A DNA stretch of 64,000 bases from Sisyra terminalis (Eukaryota; Arthropoda; Insecta; Neuroptera; Sisyridae). A program made the position numbers and the translations under genes. Positions 36,902 to 49,012 of this stretch are shown here, piece by piece; within the stretch, counting starts at the first letter, position 1; every line of letters starts with the position of its first letter. A model generated the notes under the pieces. It was not told the origin of the DNA. It made no database searches and saw only the letters and a list, made by a program, of their open reading frames with translations. Where the stretch lies: positions 21,700,001 through 21,764,000 of the forward strand of contig OY292279.1 of the NCBI GenBank assembly GCA_958496175.1, read 5' to 3'.

Positions 36902-38500
36902 TTTTCTTTAATTAGAAATTTAGGAACTTATAACGTAATTGTGCTATTATTTCGGTTTAACTAAGTGATGGAATTTAAAAAAGAAAAAAAACTATAACTT
37001 TTTTCCGAGTGTATGTAAAGTTGAAAAACCTCATAAGTTATAAATATATTTATTTTAAATTAATTAGGTTTCTAGTTTCATCAAAAAAAAAAAAAAAATA
37101 GTTACTTATATTGACCAATAATATGAAACAATAGTAATGAAACATTTATTTTATGATTTTTATTAATTTATATTCTTACGAAAAAAGAATTCATATCTAA
37201 AAACTAATATTTTAACTCCTTTAAATAGGCACATTTTATGAAATGTTGATTTGTAAAAAAATCATTCTAAATGTTTCATTAATTTGTAGAAAATATCCGA
37301 TTATACTCAACATGATTATTCAAATTGATATTTTTACCTATTATGCGTAGGATGCTTGTATGCTTATGTACTATATGCTCAATTATTCGTCAATCAATCA
37401 GCTCTAATTAAATAAAATATCATATAATCGATAAGTTGAAATAAGATTTTAAACGAGTAATTTCAAATGAATATACTATCTCTAACATACGGTTAAAATT
37501 CGAAAAGTATAGAATCTATTTTTTTTTATAAACTAGTTGGATTTTCTATCACTGCTCTGGTTACTAAATGAACGTTATTCCTCATACAAATAACCTTAAC
37601 ATCAATCATTTACATTCAACCAATGCATAACGATACAGGTTTTAAAATTTCTGAATTTTACACAATAATTCCGTATGGAATTGTTTCACCATACAGTTCA
37701 CAACACATGACTGACGTACATCTTATAATTTATATTTATTTATCTTATAATTTCGTGTTTTTTCAAAGTTTCCCATAAGAAGTCAGAAAAAGAGAGTAAA
37801 ACTTACCCAAATAAATTTTTGATGCTAAGTGATAGCTTACTTTTGCATATTTCTTTTTGACGAAAGGTTTATCAAATGACTGGCTTATTTTAAAAACAAA
37901 CTTTACAAAATTTGAGGAAGTATCACGAAAATAAAATGGGAATGAATTAAAATTAGACTATAGTGTCTTCATATTTATATGTTTGCTTTTTTATTTCTGA
38001 GTGGTAAGTATTTTTCAACTCATTTTAACCATTAAGCTTGTAAAAAAGAGTTTAGAACATTTCAGTAACGAATAAACTGAAACCTGATAAATCCGTATAA
38101 GTTTGTTCGTTAAACTCTTTCTTACACACATAAACTTATGAGGAGAAAACGAGTAAACGATATTTTTCCGAGTAGAAATAGAATAGTCACAAATGCGTAA
38201 AAGTAATGATAACTTTATTCTTATTTAGATTACTTCTTAAAGTTCGTTATGGGAGAAAAAAATATTCTCTTAGTTTTATATTTCAGTAACAATCTGGCCA
38301 TAAAATACTTACATTAAAACTTAAATTTTAAGATTTTCAATTAAAGAAAAATTTACGATCTTTTTACTTTTACTATTGTGGCTTTATTGATTGGTTATAA
38401 AATGCTGCAATTTGGTAAAACTTTTCATTTATCAGAAAATTGCAACCAATTATTATACCTATAAGTTATAATAGCACATTTGAAAAAATATCTTTTGAAA
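36902..38500. promoter_or_regulatory. Shared upstream region between divergent hydrolases A and B
   Basis: This 1.6-kb spacer separates two head-to-head start codons. Near both starts there is a TATAAGTT (gene A at 36925-36932 on the minus strand; gene B at 38460-38467) and an AATAGCACA (36940-36948 minus; 38470-38478 plus), within 50 bp of each ATG. The order of the two motifs differs between the genes. TATAAGTT is a TATA-like candidate. The middle of the spacer shows nothing else recognisable. Confidence 0.35.
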
Positions 38501-39615
38501 ATGAGTGCAGTAAAAATACTTAAGTTTTTTCTTGTCTTCCAATCGGTGAAACGATCAAATTGCTACAGAATTGAAATAAGAAACAATTCCACTAAAATTG
38601 GTCGTGAAATTCAAATCCCTGTTCCATGGGGATATGTGCGAGGTAAATGGTGGGGTTGTACAAAAAGAAGACCGATTTTAGCGATTCCCGGATGGCTTGT
38701 AAGTCATTTATTTCTCAATGCAAGTCGTTAACGTTCTAATTAATTTATTTTGTTAAGGATAATTGCGGAACGTTCAATAATTTAGCGCCATTGCTTGCAG
38801 AAAAATTACAAATAGGATTCCTAGCGATCGATTTACCAGGACATGGATTATCCTCTGGCTACCCTATTGGAACTTATTATCATTTACCGGATTCAGTTAT
38901 TTTAATTCATCGGATCAAAAAATTTATGGGATGGACTCATTGCTCTCTTTTAGGCCATTCACTAGGAAGTTCAAGCTGCTTTGTCTATTCTTCATATTTT
39001 GGAGCAAACACCGTGGATTTTTTGATAACAATAGACCGATTGTTGCCTCCATTTAAAGAACATACCAATGCTTTAAAATACGGAAAGATCATTGAAAATT
39101 ATTTACGGTATGAAACAATCGTAAAAGAGCAGAATACAATTTCATATTCCTATGATGAGGGATTAAAGAAACTTCTTACCTCGAATTATTTAGCAAATGT
39201 CAATGAAAAAAATGCAAGATTTTTATTGGAACGTCAATTTGTACCTTCCAATACAGATCCGGATAGATTCGTTTTTAATACTGATCCAAGAATAAAGTCA
39301 CGATATTTGGTGCATTGGGATGCTGCAGATTGTCTTTTAATGGCAAAAAAATTATCAATGCCCATTTTGAACTTGAAAACAGACATTTCAAATTACTATG
39401 ATGATGAAGAGACTTTTAAAAGCGTGTGTAATTTGTTAAAATGCAATAACAAACATTTTCGCAACTTAGAAATAAATGCTACACATTTCGCACATTTAAC
39501 AACTCCTGAACAAATTGTTGAACCTATAGTTAATTTTGTATCAGAATTTGATATGGGAAATCGTGATCAAAAGAAGGATATTTTTGAACAAATCCACTAT
39601 ATATGTGATAAGTAA
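38501..39615 (+). CDS. Kraken/SERHL-like serine hydrolase B
   Basis: Exons 38501-38698 and 38758-39615 are separated by a 59-bp intron (donor GTAAGT, acceptor GTTAAG) and encode 351 residues. The start is the ATG giving MSAVKIL; the upstream in-frame codon is TTG. Motifs in order: IPVPWGYVRGKWWG, RPILAIPGWL (the oxyanion His-Gly is Pro-Gly here), DNCGTF, LAIDLPGHGLSS, GHSLG with nucleophile Ser near 134, and THFAHLTTPE with the catalytic His. It is closest to gene A (shared DNCGTF, KFMGW, YSS.FG). The Pro for His change next to the oxyanion hole may lower or change activity. The N terminus lacks acidic residues before residue 25. Confidence 0.9.
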
Positions 39616-39774
39616 TACAAAAATTTTTTAAAAAGAAATTTAAAGAAAATTAGTGATTAATTTTACGTTTTCTGTTCTTAATTTTAGTAAATCACAATTA
39701 TTTGAAGAGCTTTATGCTATTTTCAATTAAGAATTTTGCATTTGTACTAAGTAGATATAGTTATAGTCTGTTAT

Positions 39775-39932
39775 GTATTGTCGCTTTTTAACTGCCAGGG
39801 TTTTAAGCAACTCTAAGGTTAATAAAAAAACGTATTAAGAAAAATTGAAAATATCCCCGATTCGAGAATCGAACCCAGCACTTACCAGTTTTTAGTTTTG
39901 CAGCGGCCACCTTAACCACTCGGACACTAAAG
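39775..39932 (-). repeat. tRNA-derived SINE, copy 5
   Basis: Minus-strand copy with head AACCACTCGGACACTAAAGA, B-box complement AATCGAACCCAGCACTTACC, and tail near TTGTCGCTTTTTAACTGCC. It lies 160 bp past the gene B stop. Confidence 0.75.
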
Positions 39933-40075
39933 ATCATTTCTGTGAGAAAAATTTTAACTTTTGATTATTTGACCTGGGATCCAGTAAAATGAGTAAGATA
40001 ATGAGTTGAATGTACTTTAAATGTCCTGAAAACATTGGTATGTATATTTGGATTGTGTATTTGGAAATGTGATTG

Positions 40076-41031
40076 GAAAAGTGTAGTGATCGAGTGCATG
40101 CTAAAAACCTAATTTTTACGTATATTTTTCATCAGGAGAATAAATATCTACTAGGTTGCCTATCAAAATGTGGCCGCTAGTATTTTTAATTGATTTTTCG
40201 CAAAAATGTAATTGATTTGTTTTTAAAATAAAATATAGTCCACTTTACGGCAATGTATATAAAGACTTTAAAAAGTCAGGGTTGACGTCACTCAAGTCAG
40301 AACAAGTCAACTAAAAGTAAACAATTGACAGCAACGATTGTTCCAGCTAATCCCGGACAAGTCGACATAGAAATCATTGATGGTTTCTATTATTTATATC
40401 AAATTGGGTCTACTTTGCCACAAACATTTCGAAAGGTAGCAGAATCGATACTGATAAAACTGTTCAAAAAATTCTTCTAAAGTACTTGAGTGGTTAAGAA
40501 CACTAGCATCCGACGCATGCGCAATTGCTTTAAAACGTCGTATAGCTGACAAACGCTGTCCTCGTCTGACTGGTGATGTTACGCGCTAGATCTCTTTCAC
40601 TCTATTTGTAATATTTACCATTTTTAGCAGTCAGCAACCCTTATTTGCGGCCAAATTTAATTAGGCAACCGTATATCATAATAATGAGAAAAAAAATAGC
40701 TTTAATTTGATATATAAATCATAAATGCACGTTATAAACGTAAAAAGGTCCTAAAATCATACCTGTTTACACCTGGCTGCGAAGAGGTGCGGTCAAGTGC
40801 GCAACGGCAACCCTGATTTTTTAAAGTCTTTATATATATTGCCGTGAAGTGGACTATATTTTATTTTAAAAACAAATCAATTAAATTTTTGCGAAAAATC
40901 AATTAAAAATAATTTAGTTAAAAACACTAGCGGCCACATTTTGATAGGCAACCTAGTAGATATTTATTCTCCTGATGATAAATATGCGTAAAAATTAGGT
41001 TTTTAGCATGCACTCGATCACTACACTTTTC
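40076..41031. mobile_element. 956-bp foldback element with ~215-bp inverted arms
   Basis: The left arm (40076 to about 40290) begins GAAAAGTGTAGTGATCGAGT; the right arm (about 40818 to 41031) is its inverse with few mismatches, through CATCAGGAGAATAAATATC, GTTGCCTATCAAAATGTGGC and ATAGTCCACTTTACGGCAAT. The ~530-bp middle shows no intact frame. No clear target-site duplication. Long arms of this kind occur in foldback and Mutator-type non-autonomous elements; the class is not decided. Confidence 0.8.
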
Positions 41032-41054
41032 TGCAGTGGGATCTTAGACTATTA

Positions 41055-41248
41055 TATAGAAATTCAATTCAGCATTAAAAATTTTGGTGTTTGGGAAGAC
41101 CACGTGATCACAGCTTTTGGGAACCAGTATTTTAAGGCGTAGGAAAGCTTAATTTTGTACAGTGCCATCTAGGTATCTATTCCCAGAAGCTTTGACCACG
41201 TGGTCTTCGCAAACGCCAAAACTTTTAATATGGAATTGAACTTCTATA
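41055..41248. mobile_element. 194-bp palindromic MITE
   Basis: Arms: TATAGAAATTCAATTCAGCA with AAGACCACGTG on the left, and the inverse CACGTGGTCTTCGCAAACGC to GGAATTGAACTTCTATA on the right. A partial relative follows at 41440-41500. It is only 23 bp from the foldback element. Confidence 0.7.
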
Positions 41249-41590
41249 AAGCTATTTCTCAGCAAAGCGCCTGCGTAGATAAAGAAAAAAAATTAAATTT
41301 AAAATGAATTCTTGCTAGTATTTCAAAGATCTATAACCAAAGTAAGTGTTTTTAAGAAGAGAGCGGGCTAGGCTCCATCTTAATACAGAACAAAGTGATA
41401 TTTTGCCGGATAATCTATCTATTGCTTTATTTTAGAAGCGCTAGATCACGTTTTTGCCTTACATTTGAATTGACGTTCTATATAAGCCTCTTTTCTCTAG
41501 CACTTTGTTTCAGTTAGTTAGTATTATAGACACACTTGTGGGGGCGCTACATCTTGACAGATTTCTTATCATGCATTGCAGGATTTTTTT

Positions 41591-41754
41591 AATCGTTATT
41601 TACTATCCCTACATAACTGTCATGGGCTTTAGCAACTCTAGGGTTAATAAAAATCTATATTCGATAAATATCGAAAATTTACTCAAATCGAGGATCGAAC
41701 CCAACACCTACCGGTTTTGGAACGGTCACCTTGACCACTCGGCTACCAGTAGGC
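41591..41754 (-). repeat. tRNA-derived SINE, copy 6
   Basis: One of the best preserved copies: head complement CACTCGGCTACCAGTAGGC, B-box complement GGATCGAACCCAACACCTAC, body CTCTAGGGTTAATAAAAATC. The open frame over it is an accident. Confidence 0.85.
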
Positions 41755-43110
41755 TCATTACAGAGTTGGAATACATTCTTTTATATTACTTTAATTTAGT
41801 GGGGGAAACGAAGCGCCGTCTACGTAGGCACAGTTTTTATGGTAACTAAAAACAACAACTGGCAAATGAGTACCGATGAGAGCTAGCTTACATAAATAAG
41901 CGATTGTATTTTACTTGTTTCCCTTGTTTCAATTACCCACACCAGAGCAGATAGACTTCTATCAATAACTCTCTTTTTGTAATATTTCCTTCACAGCCAC
42001 TGTTGCATTTTGTTTAGTTCAGTCTAGATTTGTACCTACGTAGACGGCGCTAGCAGTTACTTCTAGTCCGGATTGTCGTTTACTATACTATACAGTACAC
42101 TATCCAATTATAAAGATCAATGACTGAAAAACATAATAGGTACCATATAATATATGAATCAATGAAAATCTGCGTATTTATTCTATTGCCACTATATATA
42201 AATTAATACTCAGAGCAAAAAATATTGGAGTACAAACTTGTAAATTTATTGCATAGTACAGGGGTGGCCAATAAATTGATCGCGAGAATAATTTTGGTAG
42301 ATCGTCGATCGCTTGTAATGTATGGGGAGGAATTCCATGTTCCATAGGCTTTGAGGTGGTTATAGAAGACAAAACTTTCTAGCGACAGTTTAAAGCATTC
42401 TGAAAATTTTTCAAGGTCATTAATGCCTAAAATTTTAAAAGCTTGACACTCTGATCTCCACCCAACCTAACCTTAAATAATGATAGCCTATTTTTGACCC
42501 CCCCCCAAATATCAAAGTGGAAAATTGATGTAAAATTATCATTATTAAAATTTATAAATCAATATCGCTATTTATGATCACTTGAAGAAGTACTGTTTTT
42601 GTAGATTAATAAAAGAAAGCTAACTTATTAGGTACACATACAACAACAAGCTAGCACTAATTTCCCCGTATTCCTCTACTAGTTTTAAATTTATTTACCT
42701 TTAATTTATACTTTGATTGCACAATTGTACAATGCTTGCACTAATTTTTTTCAAACCAATTAAAATACATATAATTTTTTGGTAATTATTTCACTAGTAA
42801 TAAACAGCTGAAATAAAATGAATATTAAAAGTTACAATCATCGTAAAATATTGCTTATTTTTAGAACCTAACATAAATATTCAGTTTCTTAAAAGACAGA
42901 ACCATTAAAATCGTATTGAATTCTTAATTTTTGTAGTTTTGAAAATATATTACTAATAAACGTTAAATATTTATTTAAATTTTGTTAAAATTTTCTTTAT
43001 TTCTTTATTGATAATGTTTCGCTTCAATAATAAATTTCAAAGTTCCAATATTTTGATTTTAGTTTTATGTTTGGTTTTTTATATAAAGACCAAAGTTTAA
43101 GTAATTAGAA

Positions 43111-43967
43111 CAGTGATTTTTAACCTCGGTGGAAATTTGACCCTCACCAACTCCATTTGCGCATTCCCCGAACCCTTCTTAATTGAAAAAATAAACTATG
43201 ATTTTCCAAATTATAAATATAAGTTTATACAGAGTTGTCAGAAAAAAAAATCTTAGTTTCTTTAAAGCAATTTCATTACTGAGTATCTAAAATACTGCAT
43301 CTTAGTTCTTTTATTTTATGACAAAAAGTATTTAACATACTAGTTGAATAATTTTTAAAAGGAACTGTATCTTGTATCTTGTAACTTAAAACGTATCTTA
43401 GATACCGAAAAGTAATTTAAAAGTAAATACCTTGTATATATACTTGTAAGTACCTTGGCACCGAGAGATTAAATACAAAGTTTTATTTTGTTGTTCTATA
43501 AAATTCAGTTTATACCTCCTATATTCATTTTTTATCGTTTTAATAAGTGTATTGAGTTTACAAGGCCTTAGACAAACATATTTTCCTTTTTTCTAAATTA
43601 ATAATGATATAAAAAACATTATTTCATTACCTAAGTTTTACCTAATATATTATGAAACTTAGCACATTCATAACATACAAAGTAACTTAAAAAGTATATT
43701 TTCTAGTATTCTTAAAAGTAATTTAAGCTTAGCATTTCAGTTCCGTTTTTTTAAAAGTAACTAGGTATCCAAAGTAATTTCGAATACTTTCTAATAAAAG
43801 TAGCGTAAGTAGTATTAAGATACTTTTTCAATGAATTTTTGACAACTCTGGAAATATATTTATACATAAGTGCATAAAGTGAACAAAACCTTATGGAATC
43901 CGCCGAACCGGCGAGACTGACTCATCGGACCCTTGGGGTACGATTGTTCCCAGGTTAAGAACCACCG
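43111..43967. mobile_element. hAT-type MITE, interrupted by a second hAT MITE
   Basis: Ends CAGTGATTTTTAACCTCGG and CCCAGGTTAAGAACCACCG are the inverted hAT-type CAGTGGTTCTTAACCT terminus. The flanks AATTAGAA (43103-43110) and AATTGAAA (43968-43975) agree at 6 of 8 positions. Removing the 621-bp insert leaves ~236 bp, matching fragments at 32676-32900 and in the 21.3-21.9 kb palindrome. Confidence 0.7.
43230..43850. mobile_element. 621-bp hAT-type MITE nested in the element at 43111-43967
   Basis: Inverted ends CAGAGTTGTCA and TGACAACTCTG with subterminal TATCTTAG-type repeats; the same element as 34762-35313. A clean 8-bp duplication is not visible here. Confidence 0.75.
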
Positions 43968-44191
43968 AATTGAAATGCTTTTGAAGTTATTTAGTGGAAA
44001 AAATAAAACAACAATAATTTTTCATTAATAATTATATTTAAAAAAAATAGACGCTATTATATTTTACACAATTATTTTTAGGATTATAATAAATTAGCTA
44101 ATCTTTTATATAAACATGTAAAGATAATAATTTAAATGTATATTTCCTTGATTTACTAAAATTGAACTAGAATACATTGATGAAATTAATA

Positions 44192-47100
44192 TCAATATTT
44201 TTGAACAAATATTTTTTCGATTATATTTTCATGTTGAGTACGCTCTGCCTTATCATGTTTCGCAATAAAATCGTTAATATATTTAATAATTGAGCCAGGG
44301 TTAACTAAATGTACATGATGAGTGCCAGGTACGTCATAACGTTGAAAATCTACAGATGTCTTCTTCAAAATATCCACAGTTTCAAAATAATACTTTTTAT
44401 CTTCATAAAACGGCCCATCGATCGCTTTAAGGTTCAGCATTGGTGCTGTTATATTCCTAGCAAACTCATTAAGTTCCTCTTGGAGAAAAGACGGGACAAG
44501 TCCAGATTTTAAACGTGGATCTCTTCGATAAATGAATTTTCCTGGTTTTGTTGGCGATGGCATTAATCCTCTTTCAAGTAAATGGTGAATTAGTTCAGGT
44601 GTAACTGAATTGTTTATTCCTTTACACCAAAAACGTCCAGCTTCTTCGTAAGTGTATGCAGGTGGATCTTTTTTGTCAGTAATCATTTTATTGTATTTGA
44701 TAAAATTGTTTATTCGTCGTGCATAATTATTAACTAAATCGAGTTGAGCTACAGGTTTTAATAAATCGATTCCAATCACAAAATTAACATATTGCGGAAA
44801 TAATGCAGAGAATAGAAATGATTGTTTACTGCCTAAGGAATGTCCAATCAACGACAAATGAGTCCAACCCATGAATTCAAGCAAAAGTTTTAAAGCCAAA
44901 ACACCATCGTAACTTCGATAAAAAAATCCAGGTGGATAATGCGATGAAAGGCCATGTCCAGGCCAATCAATTGCCAGGAATCCTCTATCTTTCGGTAATA
45001 ACGGAACCAAAGTGTTGAATGTTCCGCAATTATCCTTAAAACAAATTACGTTAAATTAATTACTTTATGAGCAAAAAAAAAATGGTTTCCTTGACGTCGC
45101 GATTTGAGTACTGATTACTAATTATATTAAACAAGCCATATTAAATCGAAAAAAAGAATACATAAATTCGATGATTAAAAAAATTTGTTCAAAAAAAATC
45201 AATTTTCAGCTAATAGTAAACATTAATTTGAACAATATGTTTAAGCCAATGTTTAATTCGGTAAGATTATGGAGCTTTCCTTAAAAAATCCCATTTGTAC
45301 TAGTTATTGGAAAGTTATTAGTGTTGGAAATAAGTTACCAGACAAAATGTGTTTAAAATTTAAAATTTTGTAGATATAATAAGATTTAAGGTCGAAATTT
45401 TCATATGTATTTAGTGACATTTATCAATCAGATAAAATTTTATCCGGAGGTTAGAAAAGATATGCGTATTTTCACCTAAGATAAATGATAATGGGTAAGA
45501 TTATTATTAATTACATACATTTCATCTACTAAAAAGGTATCATAAGGATATGATCTATCAATCCATGAGTGAAAATACCGGCTCTTAAGCGATTAAAATA
45601 GAATAAATAAATATTGATAAGAGGATTGGTAAATTTAAAAAAAAATTGAATTAACGATTTCTTTAAATTTACACTGAATTATAAAACGTTAAATAACGTA
45701 ACATTAAGATTAAATCTCAAAAATGAAGCTGAAGAGACCTCAGAACAACGGTAGGGAACTTTTCTGGTTTAGGGAGCCGTTTTTTTTTTTTGGGGGAAGG
45801 CGAGCCTCAAGTTTATAAGCACTAAAATTGAAAAAAAATCGAATATAAGTACATAGGTATATGTACTTATATATTATTATTTACTGTGACTTTAAAACTA
45901 CTAAGGTTTTTAACGACGCTGGGGTCAATAAAATCCGTTTATCAAGAAATATCGAAAATTTGCTCGTCTAGATTCGAATCCAACACCTACCAGTTTTGAA
46001 GCGACTACCTAGACCACTCGGCCACCAGGAGGTTGAACATGTTTATTTCAATTAATGAAATCGGTTCTAAGTGCAAGATTTTACTTATTTTTTTTTTGAA
46101 TATTAGAAATTTAGACTTTGATATTTAAGGAACCATTAGGTTCGAGCTAAAGTCGTATGAGGCTCGCGAGCTGTATTTTCCACAACCCTTACCCTAGGTA
46201 AGAGTATAAGCATGGTGAATTGACCCCGGAATTTTTTTTAATGACTCTTATGAAGGGTGTAAGAACTTATAAAATAATATAATTTGGAAAACATTAGATC
46301 TGTATTTTAAATGATTTTGGGGTCAAACGATAATATGTGAATATATCCTTATTGATTGAAATGATAGATCTAAAAATTGTTTAACTTTAACGAGTTGGGA
46401 TAACCTTAAAAAAATAAGTACGCTTTATAGAATTCATGGAAAAATATTCTTTATTTGAAAATTGATTCTTTGTAACTATGGTACAGTTTCGGTATCGCTG
46501 AGAAAGTTTTTTATAGTACCTATAGATAAAACCTGAATTAACTGCAGATGACTGAAAATGTATTTTTGAAATAGTTTTCATATTTTTTTTTTGGATAGAT
46601 ACTCTAACAGGTGTAAGGTGCCTTAAATATATGAAATAACAGATAGTATTTCCAACAATCAAAAATCGATAAGAGCCTTCATGTATGATTACATATGCAC
46701 TTATAAATCGAATGTTAGTAAAGATGTGAGGGAATGATTTTATTTTATGGGACACATAAAAATCTATTTGAAAATGTGATCTTTACTTTTCTTTCCAAAC
46801 TCAACAGGGTTTTGAAAATCTATTGTGTTTTAAATCGATTAATTAATGAATAATAGTATATGTCTTATGACTCAATTTCTTCTTAATTATGAGGCGTTTC
46901 AACAGTTTTTAGCTGTCACCATCAGGTAATGATTATTGCATGTACAAATAATGTGTATATAAGTAATGATTATTTTATATATAAGACAAAATAATCATTA
47001 GCTGATGATGACAGCCAAAAACTGTTGAAACGTGTCATAATTAAGAAGAAATTGAGTCATAAGACATATATTATTATTCATTAATTAATTGTGATTCAGA

Positions 47101-48585
47101 AATAAATAAATAATTTATTGATTAATAAAATTGACAAACAATTTTTTGAAAAATTTTTGATTTAGAAGCTCAAAAATGTTTTAATATCAAGTTTGGGACA
47201 TAGTGAGGGAATGATTTTCAGGGTACTATTTATTTATTGTTCTGTGAATATATTCATATGGTTCAAAAGTTATAACCAACGTCATTAGCCCAAGTAATGT
47301 TCTTTTTAAGAAAAAAAATATCATTGTAGGTCATTTAGATGTTTGTTAAAAATTAAAAGTCCAAGGATTTCGGTATTTTATATATATTTTTTCATATTTT
47401 GCGCGGCAATTACCAATATATTAGCAAGAAATGTTCAAACTCTCGGGTTATTACGGAATTTATTTAATAGCAGAAAGCTTTCTGCGAATCGAGCTTTTCC
47501 AAGGAATTCGTTTTAACGCGCATGCGCACTTACGCATGCGTACTTATAAATAAATAAGTTTATAAGTTAGGTCCTTCGACGTATGTTAAAATTTAGTACA
47601 AAAGCGATTTTTCTTTGCCTTTATTGTAATATCTGTAAAGAAAGTCAGGAGACCGGAGACCAGGAGACCGTATTACACTTTTTCAATTTATTGACGAATT
47701 GAATTAAAACTAAATAAAAAATCGGTTTAAATACTTGTAATTAAAATACTCAATTATTTGAATTAAAAATAAATAAAAAATCGGTTTAAATACTTGCAAT
47801 TAAAATACTCAATTACTTGCGCTCAAAAAACTAAGTAATTTCATTGTTAAAAAGAAAACACTTAAAAACAGAAAAACGAAATAAATTAAATTTTATTTTC
47901 TTTAAAAACAAAATTGTTCAATATTTGTTACTTGTTTTTACTTAATTCATTTTGATTAAACGAGTAGTCCTGTTTAAACGATAATCCTAGTAGTACTAAG
48001 ACCAAATTTACTAATCGTAGCTATAGGCCAAGGTTGCCTAAGGCACTCAAAGTTAACGACCTGTTCTTGAGTTAATGTTTATATATTTTTTTTATTTAGA
48101 TGCTGAAATAATAATTATTATCAATAATTATAGGTTAATTGATAAGATAATATTACACACGCGATTTTTACGATAACATTAGTTGTAAACTAATTGATTA
48201 TGGATTCACATTATTAAACATTAACTTATGAAATATCAACCTTGATATAAGAAAAAAAACACTCTATATCTTCAAAAAGAAACGAAAACTCGAGTATTGG
48301 TATTTTTTATTTTCAATTTACTTTGGCTTGTATTACACTAGTTTCTTGTTAAATCGTAATATAGAAGAAATCAAATATTAATTTATTTTTTTAACGTACT
48401 TGCCACCCGTGGAGTCCTAATATAGGCCGTTCCTTTGTCGTTCCCCACCATTTCCCTCGAAGATATCCCCAAGGAACTGGAATTTGTACCTCTACACATT
48501 CTCGATTAGATGTGGTTTGAGCACTAAATTTCCGATTAATGGTGAAAAAAACATTTGGCACAACTTTGCTAACGTTTTTCGACAT
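44192..48585 (-). CDS. Kraken/SERHL-like serine hydrolase C (canonical copy)
   Basis: Exon 1 is 48585-48400 (start MSKNVSKVVPN; upstream in-frame codon is TTG) and exon 2 is 45034-44192, giving 342 residues. Donor CAA|GTACGT and acceptor TTTTAAG|GAT are both in phase 0, and joining restores the family motif HGWQDNCGTF. Other motifs: IPVPWGYLRGKWWG, RPILGLHGWQ (oxyanion His-Gly kept), LAIDWPGHGLSSHYPPG, MGWTHLSLIGHSLG (nucleophile Ser near 128) and GTHHVHLVNPG (catalytic His). It is the most family-typical of the four. RKFSAQ at 19-24, after a basic start without acids, looks like a mitochondrial presequence cleavage region; this is inference. The 3.4-kb intron, against 55-72 bp in its paralogues, is swollen by repeats. 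No alternative exon 1 or exon 2 lies between. Confidence 0.8.
45461..45584. mobile_element. ~124-bp MITE related to 34330-34522
   Basis: Ends with GCGTATTTTCACCTAAGATA and CATGAGTGAAAATACCGGCT, inverse relatives of the 34.3-kb element. It lies in the gene C intron. Confidence 0.5.
45876..46034 (-). repeat. tRNA-derived SINE, copy 7
   Basis: Minus-strand copy with head complement CCACTCGGCCACCAGGAGG, B-box complement ATTCGAATCCAACACCTACC, and tail TTATTTACTGTGACTTTAAA. It lies in the gene C intron, in the sense orientation. Confidence 0.8.
46838..47089. repeat. 252-bp palindrome with ~88-bp arms
   Basis: Left arm 46838-46925 and right arm about 47000-47089 match almost base for base (ATGTCTTATGACTCAATTTC / GAAATTGAGTCATAAGACAT; CGTTTCAACAGTTTTTAGCT and its inverse). 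The ~75-bp loop holds a further TAATGATTATT repeat. The inner arms carry CTGATGATGACAG...CTGTTGAAACG. It lies in the gene C intron. Confidence 0.8.
47701..47818. repeat. Two tandem 59-bp units
   Basis: TCGGTTTAAATACTTG occurs at 47722 and again at 47781. The two units differ at only three or so positions, so the duplication is recent. Confidence 0.85.
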
Positions 48586-48966
48586 TTTCCAGACGTTTAT
48601 TTTTCTTATCGGCAACGTATTGGTTTATATATTGTGAATCAAACCAATTTGGACTTTGGCTTCTTTATAGGTTAGAACAGCTGTAATTAAACAATGTGCT
48701 TCTTTTTAATTGCTTCATATTTATGAGTCCTAAATTAATGAAACTTATGAAAACATTGCATTACTAATGGTCCAATGAATGGAATTTATCAACAAAAAAC
48801 TAAACTTTGTCCATTTTAAATAGATTGCTTTAATTAAATTAGTGTAGTTTGGATGTTAGATTAAGATTTTAACGCAGATGTACCACGGTGTGCCTATCCT
48901 AATCCTAACATCAAATTTTAATGGTGAAAAGATTGAATTAAAGGGAAAGAAATAAAACTTCAAGTA

Positions 48967-48972
48967 TTTATT
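48967..48972 (-). terminator. Candidate poly(A) signal for hydrolase D
   Basis: AATAAA on the minus strand about 41 bp past the gene D stop; a second lies a few bases further on. Confidence 0.4.
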
Positions 48973-49012
48973 TTGTTTTTTATTTAAATGAAATTCTCAA
49001 AATAGAATTCTG

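Noticed and set aside
41505..41849. 114-residue plus-strand frame
   Set aside because: Most of it runs across SINE copy 6; not a gene.
42255..42300. CAGGGGTGGCCAA, a hAT-like transposon end
   Set aside because: No inverted partner or target duplication was found, so it is not listed as an element.
46387..46755. 122-residue minus-strand frame in the gene C intron
   Set aside because: No family motif, no acceptor/donor fitting the hydrolase phase; probably chance.
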